A DNA stretch of 64,000 nt from Terriglobus saanensis SP1PR4 (lineage in GTDB: Bacteria > Acidobacteriota > Terriglobia > Terriglobales > Acidobacteriaceae). A model generated the notes under the pieces. It saw only the letters and a list, made by a program, of their open reading frames with translations. It was not told the origin of the DNA and did not search any database. The stretch is taken from contig NC_014963.1 in NCBI RefSeq assembly GCF_000179915.2, forward strand, positions 1,612,001 to 1,676,000. Reading direction: 5' to 3'. Made by a program: the position numbers and the translations under genes. This document shows positions 16,108 to 25,227 of the stretch, one piece after another (positions within the stretch are counted from its first letter, which is position 1; every line of letters begins with the position of its first letter).

Positions 16108-16818
16108 CTATTCGAAGTCTGCGTGTCCCACGGCGACTCTGCGGTCGAAGACGTAGCAGGTGCCTTCCCATTTGCTGTCCTGCATGGGAACGTCCTCAAG
16201 ATATTTCAGTATGCCGCCCTTGAGGTGATGTACTTCGCTGAAGCCTTCCTGCAGCATGAAGGCCGAGGCTTTTTCGCAACGGATGCCGCCTGTGCAGAAC
16301 ATGGCGACCTTCGGGTGGGCGGCCGGATCCAGATTCTCGCGTACGTAGGTGACGAAGTCGGAGAAGGTGTTGATCCCTGGATTGACTGCTCCGCTGAAGG
16401 TACCGATCTCTGTTTCGTAGTGATTGCGCGTGTCGAGCAGGAGGACTTCGGGATCTGCGATGAGAGCGTTCCAGTCTTCGGGCTGGACGTAGTTTCCGGC
16501 CTGCGTGGCGTCCACCTTCGCTTTGCGAAAGGCGATGATCTCCTGCTTGACCTTGAAGAGCAGACGGCCGAAAGGGAGTTCTTCTGACTTTGAAAACTTT
16601 ACTTCGGCACGATCCAAACCGATTTTTACGTCGAGAAAATTCAGGAAACGGTCAATCGTTTCAGGCAAACCTGCCATGGTGCCGTTGACACCTTCGGTGG
16701 CAATGAGTGTGGTGCCGCGAAGATCTGTGCTTGCGAATTCGGCGAGCAGCTCCTCGCGCAGCGTTGCGGGATCGGGCAGAGTGATGAATCGATAAAAGGC
16801 TGCAACCGTGTAAGACAT
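16108..16818 (-). CDS. trhO: tRNA uridine(34) hydroxylase, rhodanese family
   Basis: A 236-residue TrhO (YceA)-type protein that forms 5-hydroxyuridine at the wobble position of tRNAs. The N-terminal acylphosphatase-like domain carries GTTLIATEGVNGTMAG. The rhodanese domain carries LLLDTRNHYETEIGTF and the active-site loop AMFCTGGIRCEKA with its catalytic cysteine. The ATG at 16818 (MSYTVAAFYRF) matches the family start; an in-frame extension to 17043 has no family resemblance and overlaps the divergent gene. It faces the ankyrin gene across 9 bases. Confidence 0.92.
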   Translation of the reverse strand: MSYTVAAFYRFITLPDPATLREELLAEFASTDLRGTTLIATEGVNGTMAGLPETIDRFLNFLDVKIGLDRAEVKFSKSEELPFGRLLFKVKQEIIAFRKAKVDATQAGNYVQPEDWNALIADPEVLLLDTRNHYETEIGTFSGAVNPGINTFSDFVTYVRENLDPAAHPKVAMFCTGGIRCEKASAFMLQEGFSEVHHLKGGILKYLEDVPMQDSKWEGTCYVFDRRVAVGHADFE

Positions 16819-16981
16819 GACTCTTTCATCATAGATGGGCAAGGGTGCAGGCCAGCGGCCACTCAGTAAATTGGCTCTTTTCCTTAGGGAATGGTCTACA
16901 ATTCCAGCCCAACGACAAGAAACGTCCGTGTCGGGCCCTCTTTTCCGGTTTGCAGCGCAACGATGACGCGGAGGTACACCT

Positions 16982-19900
16982 TTGTATCGACAAGTTGGCG
17001 GATCGGCGATTTTCTTTGTGCTGCTAAGCGCCTTGATTTCCAACGTTGGGGGCGTTGGTCATGGCGTAGAGAAATCAAAGTTGCCGGTAGGCTCTGAGCA
17101 ATCTGCGAGTTCTACCAGCGCCATACCGGTGGACGCTCTCGAGGCGGATACCCACCGGTGTTCGGCGGCCGAGGTGTTACGCCGACACCTCGGCAGAGCC
17201 GAAAAGATGGTCACCGTAGCTCCGGAAAAAGACAACGGAATCGTCTGCAGCGATTTCGCTTTTCAGGATCTGGGCGCTGTGAAGGCCGATGCGAACGAGC
17301 ATCAGAATGCGATTCCACAGAACCTGAAGACGACCGGTTTGGACCTTACCTGTTCTCCTAACGCCGACAAAGAGAACAAAGGGCATCGGTGCAGGGTGCT
17401 GATCGCGACGCTACCCGATCCACTGCAGTCGGCCAACCTGCTTGAGTTCGATCGCGATCTCGAAGCGTTGCAGGAGGCGGTGTCGACCGCTGGTTACGAC
17501 TTTGAGTCGATGTATACCCCGTGGAACCTGGCGGATTTAGAAGAGCCCAAGGACCCGAAGGGCAGTCGCGAGGCCATGCATTACCGGAGGCTCTTCGGCG
17601 ATGAACCGGGCGCGATGCTCTTTCATGGACGACCGGCTCCGGACGGTGCGCAAAATTCTCCGGTTCCCCGCATGGGCAGCGAACTGCTGATGTTGCTGCT
17701 TGTTCCGGAGTCTCCTACGTATGGCTTGAATATGCATGCGGCGGTGGAAGCTCTCTCGGCAATCGATCAACTGAAGTCCAGCTTCAACTTTTCGACTGAC
17801 TTCTCACCGTCTACGAAGGATGGCATCTTCTGGATCGGACCCAACTACTCGGCGTCTGCCGCAGGTCTTTATCATCTCGCGAAGGTGAAAGATGCGCAGC
17901 CGTTCTATGCCATCAGCGGATCGATTACTTCCGAACGGGCGATCTCTCTTCTTAAAGCGGTCCGCACTCTCAAGGCGGACAAATCGTCTTCTACCAATTC
18001 GACGGAGGATGTTACGACTGCCCCCTCCGACAGGGCGTCGCTTGAATATCTCCTGGAATCCGGACTGATCGGAGAAGGGAAAAGAGCGCCCGTTGCGGTA
18101 CTGCAGGAGAACGAGTCAGCCTATGGCTCCGAGGATATTCACCTGAAGCCTTCGCACGAAGGACCGGAAATACGCACCTTCCGGTATCCGCGCGGAATTT
18201 CGCATGTGCGGGGTCTCTTCGGAAAACAGCTGACGAACTTCAAGCCTCAGAATGCCGAAGCGCCCACGGCGCAGGACTCCAAGTCTCTTTTCGACTTTAC
18301 CGATGCTTTGCAGCAACCGCTCGATAGTCCCCCGGAGTTTGCGGCCCAATCTCCCTATTCGAATGAAGGCGTACTCGCCGCGATTGCCACGAGCGTAGAG
18401 CACATCGGCGCGAAGGCGATCGTCATTCTGGCAACAGACCCACTCGATCAGCTTTTCCTGGCGCGTTACTTTCATCAGAAAGTACCCAATGCGCGTGTGG
18501 TGTTATTGAGTGCCGAGCGTCTGCTTCCTGAGCTTCGGGGCCAGTACGATTTGGATGGCACACTGTCCGTCAGCCGATTCCCTTTGTTTGATGATGCGTT
18601 TCTCTATGCTCCCACGGTGGGGCAGTCACGCCACTCTCTCAGCTTCATGAACAGTACGCAGGAGGGGATCTTTCTGGCGGCGCTGCAGCAGATTGCGCCG
18701 TTGCAGGTCTTTGAAGATGAAAAGAGCCACGCGCTGGAGAAGTTGTCTCTCTGGATCGGTGTCTCTTCTCATGGAAGTTACTGGCCCGTTCATCGCGCTC
18801 CCCCCGCTGCTCTCCCAGGCGAGCATTCTTTGAGGAATAGTTATGCCATCACCAATATTCCCGAGGATCCGTTGCCGAAGCTATGGTTGATCGCAACCTC
18901 GATCGCGTTGGTGTGTGCTGCAGTCCATGTCTTTCTCTTCCTGGTCGGCGGCCCGTTTCACGCGAGGTGGAGGGCGAGTGACCGCGGCTGGATCAAGGGA
19001 TTTTCAAGGCACCGCGTTCTTACGTTCTATCTTGCGGACAATGTCGATGCCAGCGATCCCTCGCAATGGCGTCGCGAGTTGGGCCGACAGTACTGGCTTC
19101 TCTCCGCCAGCACGCAAATCGTGCTGGTGCTGGCGTGGCTTGTGCTCCCTGCGATTGTTTTTGTATCCAGCCACGACAAGGATCCGAGCATTCCGCACAA
19201 ACTGGAGACCTTCCTCCGTGCAACGGATTTCGGGGTTTCTCCATTCGGTATCGTCGCGCTGGTTATTTTGCTTGCGGCCTGTGTGCCTTGTTTATGGCTT
19301 ACTTTCAGTTTTTATCTTCGCCGCTTTGGCGGTACGTTCGACATGCCTTTCTGGAGGTTCGTCTGGCTACCATTGCTCTCCCTCCTGTGGCTGGTGTTCA
19401 ATCTGGTTGTTCTTTTCCATGAGCTAGCGGACGGAACTGTGGGATCACTGTTTGCACTCCGCTGTGTCCATCTTGCTTCCGGAGCGTCCCCGTTGTTGCC
19501 CTTGCTGCTGGCTTCTGCAGGCCTGCTCACGGCGGCTGCGGTCAATCTGAATGCGTTGACCCTGGCGCGGGACCGGGACCCTCAGGTGCCTTTGCTTCCA
19601 CCGGGCCTGGGGGTAGACGCCGGAACCATGGATCTCTGCAGGAAACGTCTCACTGATCGCATCGAGTGTTGGGGATTTTTGCCTCCGCCCGAGGGTCTCG
19701 TGCTCCTGCTCGGTGTGCTGCTGGCATGTGCTGTGCTTCATCCCTTCCTTCTCTTCTCCTCGATCGACGGCCAGTGGATGACGATGCTCTATGGCTACAC
19801 GTTCATCACGGCCCTCTGGACGATCGCGTGGCTCTGGGTTCGGTTCATCGCGATCTGGAAGCTGCTGCGCTTCCTGCTGGAGCTGCTGGAAGGCTCTCCT

Positions 19901-20755
19901 ATGCGCTTCGCCTTTTCACGTTTGCCGAAGGTATTTTCTTTGGCCCCGATCTGGTCCTACGCAGGGCTGCGCCGCACCCTCATTCTTCCCATGCGATGGT
20001 TTGAATACCGCAAGGTCGCTCCCCGAGTTGTTACTCCGGAGCGGGCCGTGGACCAAATTGCGGGGGAGGCAAAGTTCATCGATAGGATTGTTTCTGGCCT
20101 CGGCAGCGATGAGATGCTGCTTGATCGGGTGTATGTCGAGTTCAGCGAAGACCAGAACCGATATGCCACATTGCTGTTGAGGCACCCAGTCCTGAAAGCT
20201 ACATGGCAGCGTGGCGGTCCGGATATCGATACCGACCGTGCGAGCGAGGGAAGCAGCGATCCCGGTAAAGCAACGAAACAGCTCTCTTCCGTTTGTCGTG
20301 ATGATCTTCCCGTCCCTTGCGGAACTTCGTTCCCAAGCCCCTGCGAGGTGGCCGTCGCCAACGAGTACATTGCGATGCGTTTCGGGGCCTATGTGCGTTA
20401 TGTGACGTTGCAGTTGAAGAACCTGATGACGTTTATGTCGATGGGACTTTTCCTTCTTTTAGTAGCGGCCGTGAGCTACCCCTTCCAGGAGCCGCAGAAT
20501 ATTGCCTGGTCGCTGATCGTCATCGTTGCCATCCTGCTGTTCGGCATAGGGACCGTACTTCTCCAGATGGACCGCGACTCGATCCTGAGCCGCATGAGCG
20601 AGACTCCGCCGGGAGAGGTAAAGCGCGGAGCGTTTTTACTGCATATGCTCAGTGTCGGCGGCCTCCCTGTTTTGACCGCGTTGTCTGCGGTCTTTCCAAG
20701 TATGGGGAATGTGCTCTTTTCCTGGATCCAGCCGATGCTGACAGCCCTCCATTAA
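16982..20755 (+). CDS. Large membrane protein of unknown function with a periplasmic PBP1-like region
   Basis: A 1,257-residue protein that I cannot assign to a family. An N-terminal signal/anchor (SAIFFVLLSALISNVGG) is followed by about 620 residues without membrane segments, then about ten hydrophobic segments, with a soluble stretch of roughly 130 residues before the last three. In the soluble part, NEGVLAAIATSVEHIGAKAI followed by VILATDPLDQLFLARYF and ARVVLLSAERLL resemble the second lobe of a type 1 periplasmic binding fold (as in ABC receptors for amino acids). The start is a TTG at 16982 with GGAGG 7 bases upstream; an in-frame TGA at 16964 excludes earlier starts. It may sense a periplasmic ligand; no enzymatic motif is seen. 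Confidence 0.72.
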   Translation: MYRQVGGSAIFFVLLSALISNVGGVGHGVEKSKLPVGSEQSASSTSAIPVDALEADTHRCSAAEVLRRHLGRAEKMVTVAPEKDNGIVCSDFAFQDLGAVKADANEHQNAIPQNLKTTGLDLTCSPNADKENKGHRCRVLIATLPDPLQSANLLEFDRDLEALQEAVSTAGYDFESMYTPWNLADLEEPKDPKGSREAMHYRRLFGDEPGAMLFHGRPAPDGAQNSPVPRMGSELLMLLLVPESPTYGLNMHAAVEALSAIDQLKSSFNFSTDFSPSTKDGIFWIGPNYSASAAGLYHLAKVKDAQPFYAISGSITSERAISLLKAVRTLKADKSSSTNSTEDVTTAPSDRASLEYLLESGLIGEGKRAPVAVLQENESAYGSEDIHLKPSHEGPEIRTFRYPRGISHVRGLFGKQLTNFKPQNAEAPTAQDSKSLFDFTDALQQPLDSPPEFAAQSPYSNEGVLAAIATSVEHIGAKAIVILATDPLDQLFLARYFHQKVPNARVVLLSAERLLPELRGQYDLDGTLSVSRFPLFDDAFLYAPTVGQSRHSLSFMNSTQEGIFLAALQQIAPLQVFEDEKSHALEKLSLWIGVSSHGSYWPVHRAPPAALPGEHSLRNSYAITNIPEDPLPKLWLIATSIALVCAAVHVFLFLVGGPFHARWRASDRGWIKGFSRHRVLTFYLADNVDASDPSQWRRELGRQYWLLSASTQIVLVLAWLVLPAIVFVSSHDKDPSIPHKLETFLRATDFGVSPFGIVALVILLAACVPCLWLTFSFYLRRFGGTFDMPFWRFVWLPLLSLLWLVFNLVVLFHELADGTVGSLFALRCVHLASGASPLLPLLLASAGLLTAAAVNLNALTLARDRDPQVPLLPPGLGVDAGTMDLCRKRLTDRIECWGFLPPPEGLVLLLGVLLACAVLHPFLLFSSIDGQWMTMLYGYTFITALWTIAWLWVRFIAIWKLLRFLLELLEGSPMRFAFSRLPKVFSLAPIWSYAGLRRTLILPMRWFEYRKVAPRVVTPERAVDQIAGEAKFIDRIVSGLGSDEMLLDRVYVEFSEDQNRYATLLLRHPVLKATWQRGGPDIDTDRASEGSSDPGKATKQLSSVCRDDLPVPCGTSFPSPCEVAVANEYIAMRFGAYVRYVTLQLKNLMTFMSMGLFLLLVAAVSYPFQEPQNIAWSLIVIVAILLFGIGTVLLQMDRDSILSRMSETPPGEVKRGAFLLHMLSVGGLPVLTALSAVFPSMGNVLFSWIQPMLTALH

Positions 20756-20814
20756 TTCAAAGAATGTGTGTTTCTCCTGTGGACATTGCAATGGAGCGGT
20801 GCTAGCTTCTTTGG

Positions 20815-20836
20815 TGTGTCCAAAGGAGTGGACACA
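20815..20836. promoter_or_regulatory. Inverted repeat before the ADOP permease gene
   Basis: A perfect 8-bp inverted repeat TGTGTCCA-N6-TGGACACA lies directly upstream of the ribosome site GGGGAGG. A possible promoter precedes it (TGGACA 20780-20785, 17 bases, TAGCTT 20803-20808), placing the repeat near the transcript start. It fits an operator; in RNA it would put AAGGAG in a loop. Confidence 0.5.
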
Positions 20837-20849
20837 AGGGGAGGGTTCC

Positions 20850-23501
20850 ATGTTGACCTTTTTGCGGGTTCAGGCTGCGAAGCTGCGAGGATTCTTTGTC
20901 CGGAAGAGAGCCGACGATGAGTTCCATGAGGAACTGGCGAACCACCTCGAACTGCTCACGGAGCGCATGATCCGTTCCGGCGTTCCTGCTGGTGAGGCTG
21001 CGCGGGCGGCACGTCGCCAGCTTGGGAATGCGACCCTCTTGCAGCAACAGCAGAGGGACGGGCGAACGCTTCTCTTTCTGGAGAACTTTTTGCGCGATCT
21101 GAGGTTCAGTACGCGACAGCTTGCGCGCCATCCAGTTTTCACGCTCACTGTTCTCTTCACGCTCGCGCTGTCGATCGGGGCGAATACCGCAATCTTTTCA
21201 CTGGTGAATGCTCTTATTTTGAAAGACCTTCCCTATGCGCAGCCCGAACGCATGGGAACGATCTATGCCCGGTATACCGGCCCCGAGGCTTCCAATGGAA
21301 ACGCCAATCTGGATGGTGAGCGATGGGAGTTGTTGCGGGACAACGTGCCGTCGCTGACTTCGGCGGTCTATAGCGGATTGAATTCCGGCGTTAATTTTCG
21401 AAGTGGGTCGCGGGTGCAGTATCTGCATGCCGGTCGTATCTCAGCGCACTATTTCGATGTGCTCGGAGTTCATCCTTTTCTCGGGCGCGCTTTTTCCGAA
21501 GACGAGGACCGTCCGCACGGGGCTAAGACTGTCGTTCTGAGCTATGACTTCTGGCGCACGACGTTTGTCGGAGATCCGAAGATCGTGGGGCAGGCTGCGC
21601 TGCTGAAGGGAGAGGCCTACACGGTCATTGGGGTCTTACCTGAGGGCGCGACTACCCCGTTGAATGCGGACGTCTATACGGCGCTTCAGCCCAGCCGTTC
21701 GGGCGAAGGGCAGGGAAGCAACTTTTCGGTGATCACTCGGCTGCGTGAGGGCGCGACGTGGGAACAGGCGGATGCGGAGATCAACCGCGCGTGGGCAGCA
21801 CGTATCCAGAGATTTGCAAAGAGCAATCCCGGAGCGCAGGTGAGCTACTATTGCGTGCCTCTACAGAAAGGAGAGACGGGACAGTTGCGACCGCAGGTGC
21901 TGACGTTGATGCTGGCGGCGGGATTCATCCTGTTGATTGCGTGCGCGAATCTTGCGGGACTGACGCTCGTTCACATGCTGCGACGCACGGGGGAGATTGC
22001 GACGCGGTTGGCGCTGGGAGCGTCGCGGTGGCAGGTCTATCGGCAGATATGGATTGAAAACCTGTTGCTGGCGCTTTTAGGTGGAGTGGCTGGTATCGGC
22101 GTGGGATTGATTGCACTGCGCGGTTTGTTGCTTCTTCTGCCACAGCATTTCCTACCGGTCGCAAGTGTGCCGCTCGACGCCCGCGTGCTGGCATTTACTT
22201 TCTGCCTCTCTCTGCTGACGAGTGTTCTCTTTGGCATGCTGCCTGCGCTCACCTCGCGCAAAGTGGACCTGCGCACCTCGATCGCGAGCCATGCCGCGGT
22301 GGGTGGGAGCAGCCTGCGGCTTCGGCAAGGGCTGATCGCGGGCGAGGTTGCGTTGACGGTTGTGCTTCTCGCTTCGGCGGGTCTGCTGATTCGTACTCTC
22401 ATCCATCTGGAGACCCTGCCCACGGGGTTCGATGCGACGGGCGTGATGACGGCGAAGGCTTCGCTGGATGATGCGACCTATCGCGATCCAGCGGCTTTCC
22501 GGAAGCTTCTCGACCAGAGCATTGCCTCCATGCGGCAGATCCCCGGTGTGCAGAACGCCGCTGTGGGACTCACCTTGCCTTACGAGAGAACGCTGAATGA
22601 TGCGGTTACGCTAAGTGACGGCAAAGAGGCAGGAACGCAAGTCCAAACGGATGAGTTGTATGTCACTCCGGGTTACTTCGATACGCTGAAGATTCCAGTG
22701 TTGAAGGGACGGGCCTTCAGCGATGCGGATGGGCCGGATGTTCAACAGGTTGTTATCGTCAACCAGAGCTTTGCGCAGAAGTTTTTCCATGGTGCGGATG
22801 CCGTGGGGCGATATCTGGATAAGAACCGACGGATCGTTGGTGTGGTTGCGGACATGGCGCTCTCTTCGGGATTAAGTATCAGCGAGCCGCTTACCAGCGA
22901 AGAGACGATCTACCTTCCTGCAGCGCAAGTGAGTAAGGGATTGCTTGGAGTCCACGTATGGTTTCAGCCAAGCTGGATCGTTCGCACGGCTGCACCTGTT
23001 GAAGGCTTGACCGCCCAGATGCAGCGTGCCCTGGCGAGTGCGGATCCTAATCTGCCGTTTTCCGGCTTCTACCGCATGGAAGAGCTTCGCGCCAAGACTC
23101 TGGCGATGCAGAGGGTCGAGGTTGCTCTGCTGGGGACGCTGGCAACGCTGGCCCTGCTACTGAGCGCTGTGGGGATCTTCGCTCTTGTGGCTAACACGAT
23201 TGCGCAACGAACGCGCGAGCTTGGAATTCGCATGGCCCTTGGATCTACGGTGGAGCAGGCGATGCTGCATGTTGGGCGCTCCGGCATGCTGGCGTCCACC
23301 GTAGGGCTGGGCGTGGGGCTGGTCCTTTGCGCGGGCGCGCTGCGTGCGATGGACAGTGTGCTCTATGGCGTGGGTGTGTATGACGCACCCACGCTTGTTG
23401 GCGCGCTTTTAACGCTTTTTGTGGTGGCGGCGTTGGCGACAGCGTTGCCCACGCTGCGCATTTTGCGCATCGATCCGGCACAGACGTTGCGGCAGGAGTA
23501 G
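20850..23501 (+). CDS. ADOP-type duplicated MacB/FtsX-like permease
   Basis: An 883-residue inner-membrane protein of the Acidobacterial duplicated orphan permease type. A cytoplasmic N-terminal prefix (DDEFHEELANHLELLTERMIRSG) is followed by two copies of a MacB-type unit: membrane helix, large periplasmic domain, then three helices. Conserved pieces are ALSIGANTAIFSLVNALIL, the RTGEIATRLALGASRWQV loop and its duplicate RTRELGIRMALGSTVEQAM. No ATPase gene is adjacent, as is typical for these orphans. The ATG at 20850 is chosen for the GGGGAGG just upstream; an in-frame start at 20766 would span the operator-like repeat. Confidence 0.9.
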   Translation: MLTFLRVQAAKLRGFFVRKRADDEFHEELANHLELLTERMIRSGVPAGEAARAARRQLGNATLLQQQQRDGRTLLFLENFLRDLRFSTRQLARHPVFTLTVLFTLALSIGANTAIFSLVNALILKDLPYAQPERMGTIYARYTGPEASNGNANLDGERWELLRDNVPSLTSAVYSGLNSGVNFRSGSRVQYLHAGRISAHYFDVLGVHPFLGRAFSEDEDRPHGAKTVVLSYDFWRTTFVGDPKIVGQAALLKGEAYTVIGVLPEGATTPLNADVYTALQPSRSGEGQGSNFSVITRLREGATWEQADAEINRAWAARIQRFAKSNPGAQVSYYCVPLQKGETGQLRPQVLTLMLAAGFILLIACANLAGLTLVHMLRRTGEIATRLALGASRWQVYRQIWIENLLLALLGGVAGIGVGLIALRGLLLLLPQHFLPVASVPLDARVLAFTFCLSLLTSVLFGMLPALTSRKVDLRTSIASHAAVGGSSLRLRQGLIAGEVALTVVLLASAGLLIRTLIHLETLPTGFDATGVMTAKASLDDATYRDPAAFRKLLDQSIASMRQIPGVQNAAVGLTLPYERTLNDAVTLSDGKEAGTQVQTDELYVTPGYFDTLKIPVLKGRAFSDADGPDVQQVVIVNQSFAQKFFHGADAVGRYLDKNRRIVGVVADMALSSGLSISEPLTSEETIYLPAAQVSKGLLGVHVWFQPSWIVRTAAPVEGLTAQMQRALASADPNLPFSGFYRMEELRAKTLAMQRVEVALLGTLATLALLLSAVGIFALVANTIAQRTRELGIRMALGSTVEQAMLHVGRSGMLASTVGLGVGLVLCAGALRAMDSVLYGVGVYDAPTLVGALLTLFVVAALATALPTLRILRIDPAQTLRQE

Positions 23502-23521
23502 ATGGGCGGTACAGGTTCCGA

Positions 23522-24529
23522 TTAAACGGTCCGCAGGAATGCGAGCAGCTTTTGGAAGTAGACCTCCTGGTCATCCCACATGCAGAGATGACTTCCGTTG
23601 GGACAGTAGGCGTAGGTTCCGTGCTGCACCAGCGTCGCCATCTTCTCCATGTCCTTTGGATCCATCTCGTCGTACTTTGAGCCGATCATGAGTGTCTTCG
23701 TTTGAATTTCGTGGAGCCGTCCCCATACGTCCCAGTCTTTGAGATTCCCGGTCGCCACGAACTCGTTCTTGCCTTGCATCTGCGTGTAGATGGTCTGGTT
23801 TGTATGCTCAAAAGAACGCACCAAACCGTTTGGCCATGGCCTCGACCTACAGATCATCTGGGAGTACAGATCCTCCAAAACGATTTTTTCGTATTCGGGT
23901 GAGTCATAGTCCCGGATGGCTTCCAGTGCGTCCAGCTTCTCAAGCGCGACTGGCGACAATTTCGCCTTCCAAGTCGTGGCGTGTCGTAAGAACGCATCTG
24001 AACTCGCCGACCTATTCGACACGACCAAACCTCGCAGGTTCTGGGGATACTTCAGCGCATATTCCAGAGCAAGCGCTCCACCGAAAGAGTGTCCGTACAG
24101 AACGAAGTGGTCAAGTCCCAACCCCTGACGGACTTCTTCTACCTCGTGCACATAGCGCCCAAGCGTCCAGAGCCACGTATCTTCCGGATGGTCTGAATGA
24201 TTGCAACCGAGTTGATCGTAGTAGTACATCTCGATCCCGGCTTCAGGCAGAAACGACTCCATTGCTTCGAGATACTCATGGCTGAATCCGGGCCCGCCGT
24301 GCAGTAGAAGGACCTTGATCGGACCGCTCCCGACCTTCTTCGTCCAAACCTTATACTTACCGCCCATCACGGGCACCATACGCACGCCACCAGTGCGAAT
24401 TCCGGGGGGATTTAGGCCGTCGGGTTCCTGAACGGTGACCTCCGCGGCTGACACGGTGCTGGCAGTTGCGCCTGCTGTATTGATCATCCAGGATGCAGCG
24501 CTGGCTGCTAGAAACTTCCTTCGATTCAT
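23522..24529 (-). CDS. Tat-exported alpha/beta hydrolase, proline iminopeptidase-like
   Basis: A 335-residue hydrolase. The N-terminus MNRRKFLAASAASWM is a twin-arginine signal, so it folds before export. The oxyanion segment LLHGGPGFSHEYL, the nucleophile elbow YGHSFGGALALEYA (Ser), a C-terminal GSKYDEMDP acid region and the His of NGSHLCMWDD give a full triad. HGGPG and the cap helices resemble prolyl iminopeptidase and related tripeptide/amide hydrolases; the substrate is unknown. The ATG at 24529 has TGGAG 7 bases upstream; an in-frame TTG four codons earlier is rejected. Confidence 0.88.
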   Translation of the reverse strand: MNRRKFLAASAASWMINTAGATASTVSAAEVTVQEPDGLNPPGIRTGGVRMVPVMGGKYKVWTKKVGSGPIKVLLLHGGPGFSHEYLEAMESFLPEAGIEMYYYDQLGCNHSDHPEDTWLWTLGRYVHEVEEVRQGLGLDHFVLYGHSFGGALALEYALKYPQNLRGLVVSNRSASSDAFLRHATTWKAKLSPVALEKLDALEAIRDYDSPEYEKIVLEDLYSQMICRSRPWPNGLVRSFEHTNQTIYTQMQGKNEFVATGNLKDWDVWGRLHEIQTKTLMIGSKYDEMDPKDMEKMATLVQHGTYAYCPNGSHLCMWDDQEVYFQKLLAFLRTV

Positions 24530-24613
24530 GTAGTTCTCCAAAACGGCCTTCGTGGAGAAAACACGGGAACCTCGGGTCTATTCCATTTCGCTAAGCTTTG
24601 GCATTTCACAGCA

Positions 24614-24650
24614 CCTTGTCCTCCCGCAGCGCAGCGAAGATCTGGCTTTT
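24614..24650. repeat. Dispersed intergenic repeat, copy 2 (reverse)
   Basis: The reverse complement reads AAAAGCCAGATCTTCGCTGC then GCTGCGGGAGGACAAGG, which aligns along its length with the unit at 1797-1833. Both copies are intergenic, so a multi-copy element in this genome is likely. Confidence 0.5.
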
Positions 24651-24698
24651 CAGAAGCGACCACTTTCCTGACAGATCCGGTTGGTGCGCTCCGCGCGA

Positions 24699-24735
24699 CC
24701 CCACCCTTTCGCGATGAAGCTGCGAAAGAATGGGG
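24699..24735. repeat. REP-like imperfect palindrome
   Basis: CCCCACCCTTTCGC and its near-complement GCGAAAGAATGGGG (two mismatches in 14) flank a 9-base loop between the hydrolase and blaI. It has no U-tract, so it is not a clear terminator. The CCCTTTCGC core is typical of REP-like intergenic elements, inferred from form only. Confidence 0.4.
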
Positions 24736-24772
24736 CACGGGCCGGTGGCCACCTCATTAAGTCCCCCCTGAA

Positions 24773-24819
24773 CTTCGTACGAAGATTTTCGTTGACATGT
24801 ACGAAATGGTTCGTATAAG
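24773..24819 (+). promoter_or_regulatory. blaI promoter with two operator palindromes
   Basis: A perfect 12-bp palindrome CTTCGTACGAAG (24773-24784) is followed by -35 TTGACA (24792-24797) and -10 TATAAG (24814-24819), 16 bases apart. A second inverted repeat TACGAA-ATGG-TTCGTA (24800-24815) fills the spacer. Both share the half-site TACGAA, as expected for autoregulation by the BlaI protein. The -10 box ends 9 bases before the ATG. Confidence 0.8.
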
Positions 24820-24828
24820 TTTTCCCCT

Positions 24829-25209
24829 ATGACGAGTACACATGAAATTCCAAAGCCGACCGAAGGGGAACTAGAGCTTCTAACGATCCTCTGGGACCTG
24901 GAGCAGGCGACCGTGCGCGAGATCTTTGATGCGGTGAATGCACGCAGGCCTGTGGTTTATACCGGCGTGTTGAAGCTGCTGCAGATCATGACGGACAAGG
25001 GCCTGGTGAAACGCGATGAACGGGAACGCGCGCATGTTTACCGAGCGGCCATTGCGCGAGAAGAGACGCAGCGGCAGTTTTTGCGCGAGTTGAGCAAGCG
25101 CTTTTTCTCTGGAAGTGCGGCCCAACTGGCATTGCATGCGCTGGAGATGGAAGTTTCCAGTGAAGAAGATCTGGATGAGATTCGGAAGCTGTTGCGCCGT
25201 AAGAAGTAA
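24829..25209 (+). CDS. BlaI/MecI-family transcriptional repressor
   Basis: A 126-residue winged-helix repressor. The N-terminal DNA-binding domain shows TEGELELLTILWDLEQATVR and YTGVLKLLQIMTDKGLVKR; the C-terminal helices dimerise. In this family the repressor is inactivated when a cognate M56 membrane protease is triggered, and such a protease gene follows 18 bases downstream. Two palindromes in its own promoter support autoregulation. The promoter geometry leaves almost no 5' leader and no Shine-Dalgarno sequence is visible, so translation is probably near-leaderless. The target set is unknown; nothing here ties it to beta-lactams. Confidence 0.9.
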   Translation: MTSTHEIPKPTEGELELLTILWDLEQATVREIFDAVNARRPVVYTGVLKLLQIMTDKGLVKRDERERAHVYRAAIAREETQRQFLRELSKRFFSGSAAQLALHALEMEVSSEEDLDEIRKLLRRKK

Positions 25210-25227
25210 CGGAGAGTCGAGGCAATA

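Noticed and set aside
16819-17043. N-terminal extension of trhO
   Set aside because: The added residues do not match the family and run into the leader of the divergent gene.
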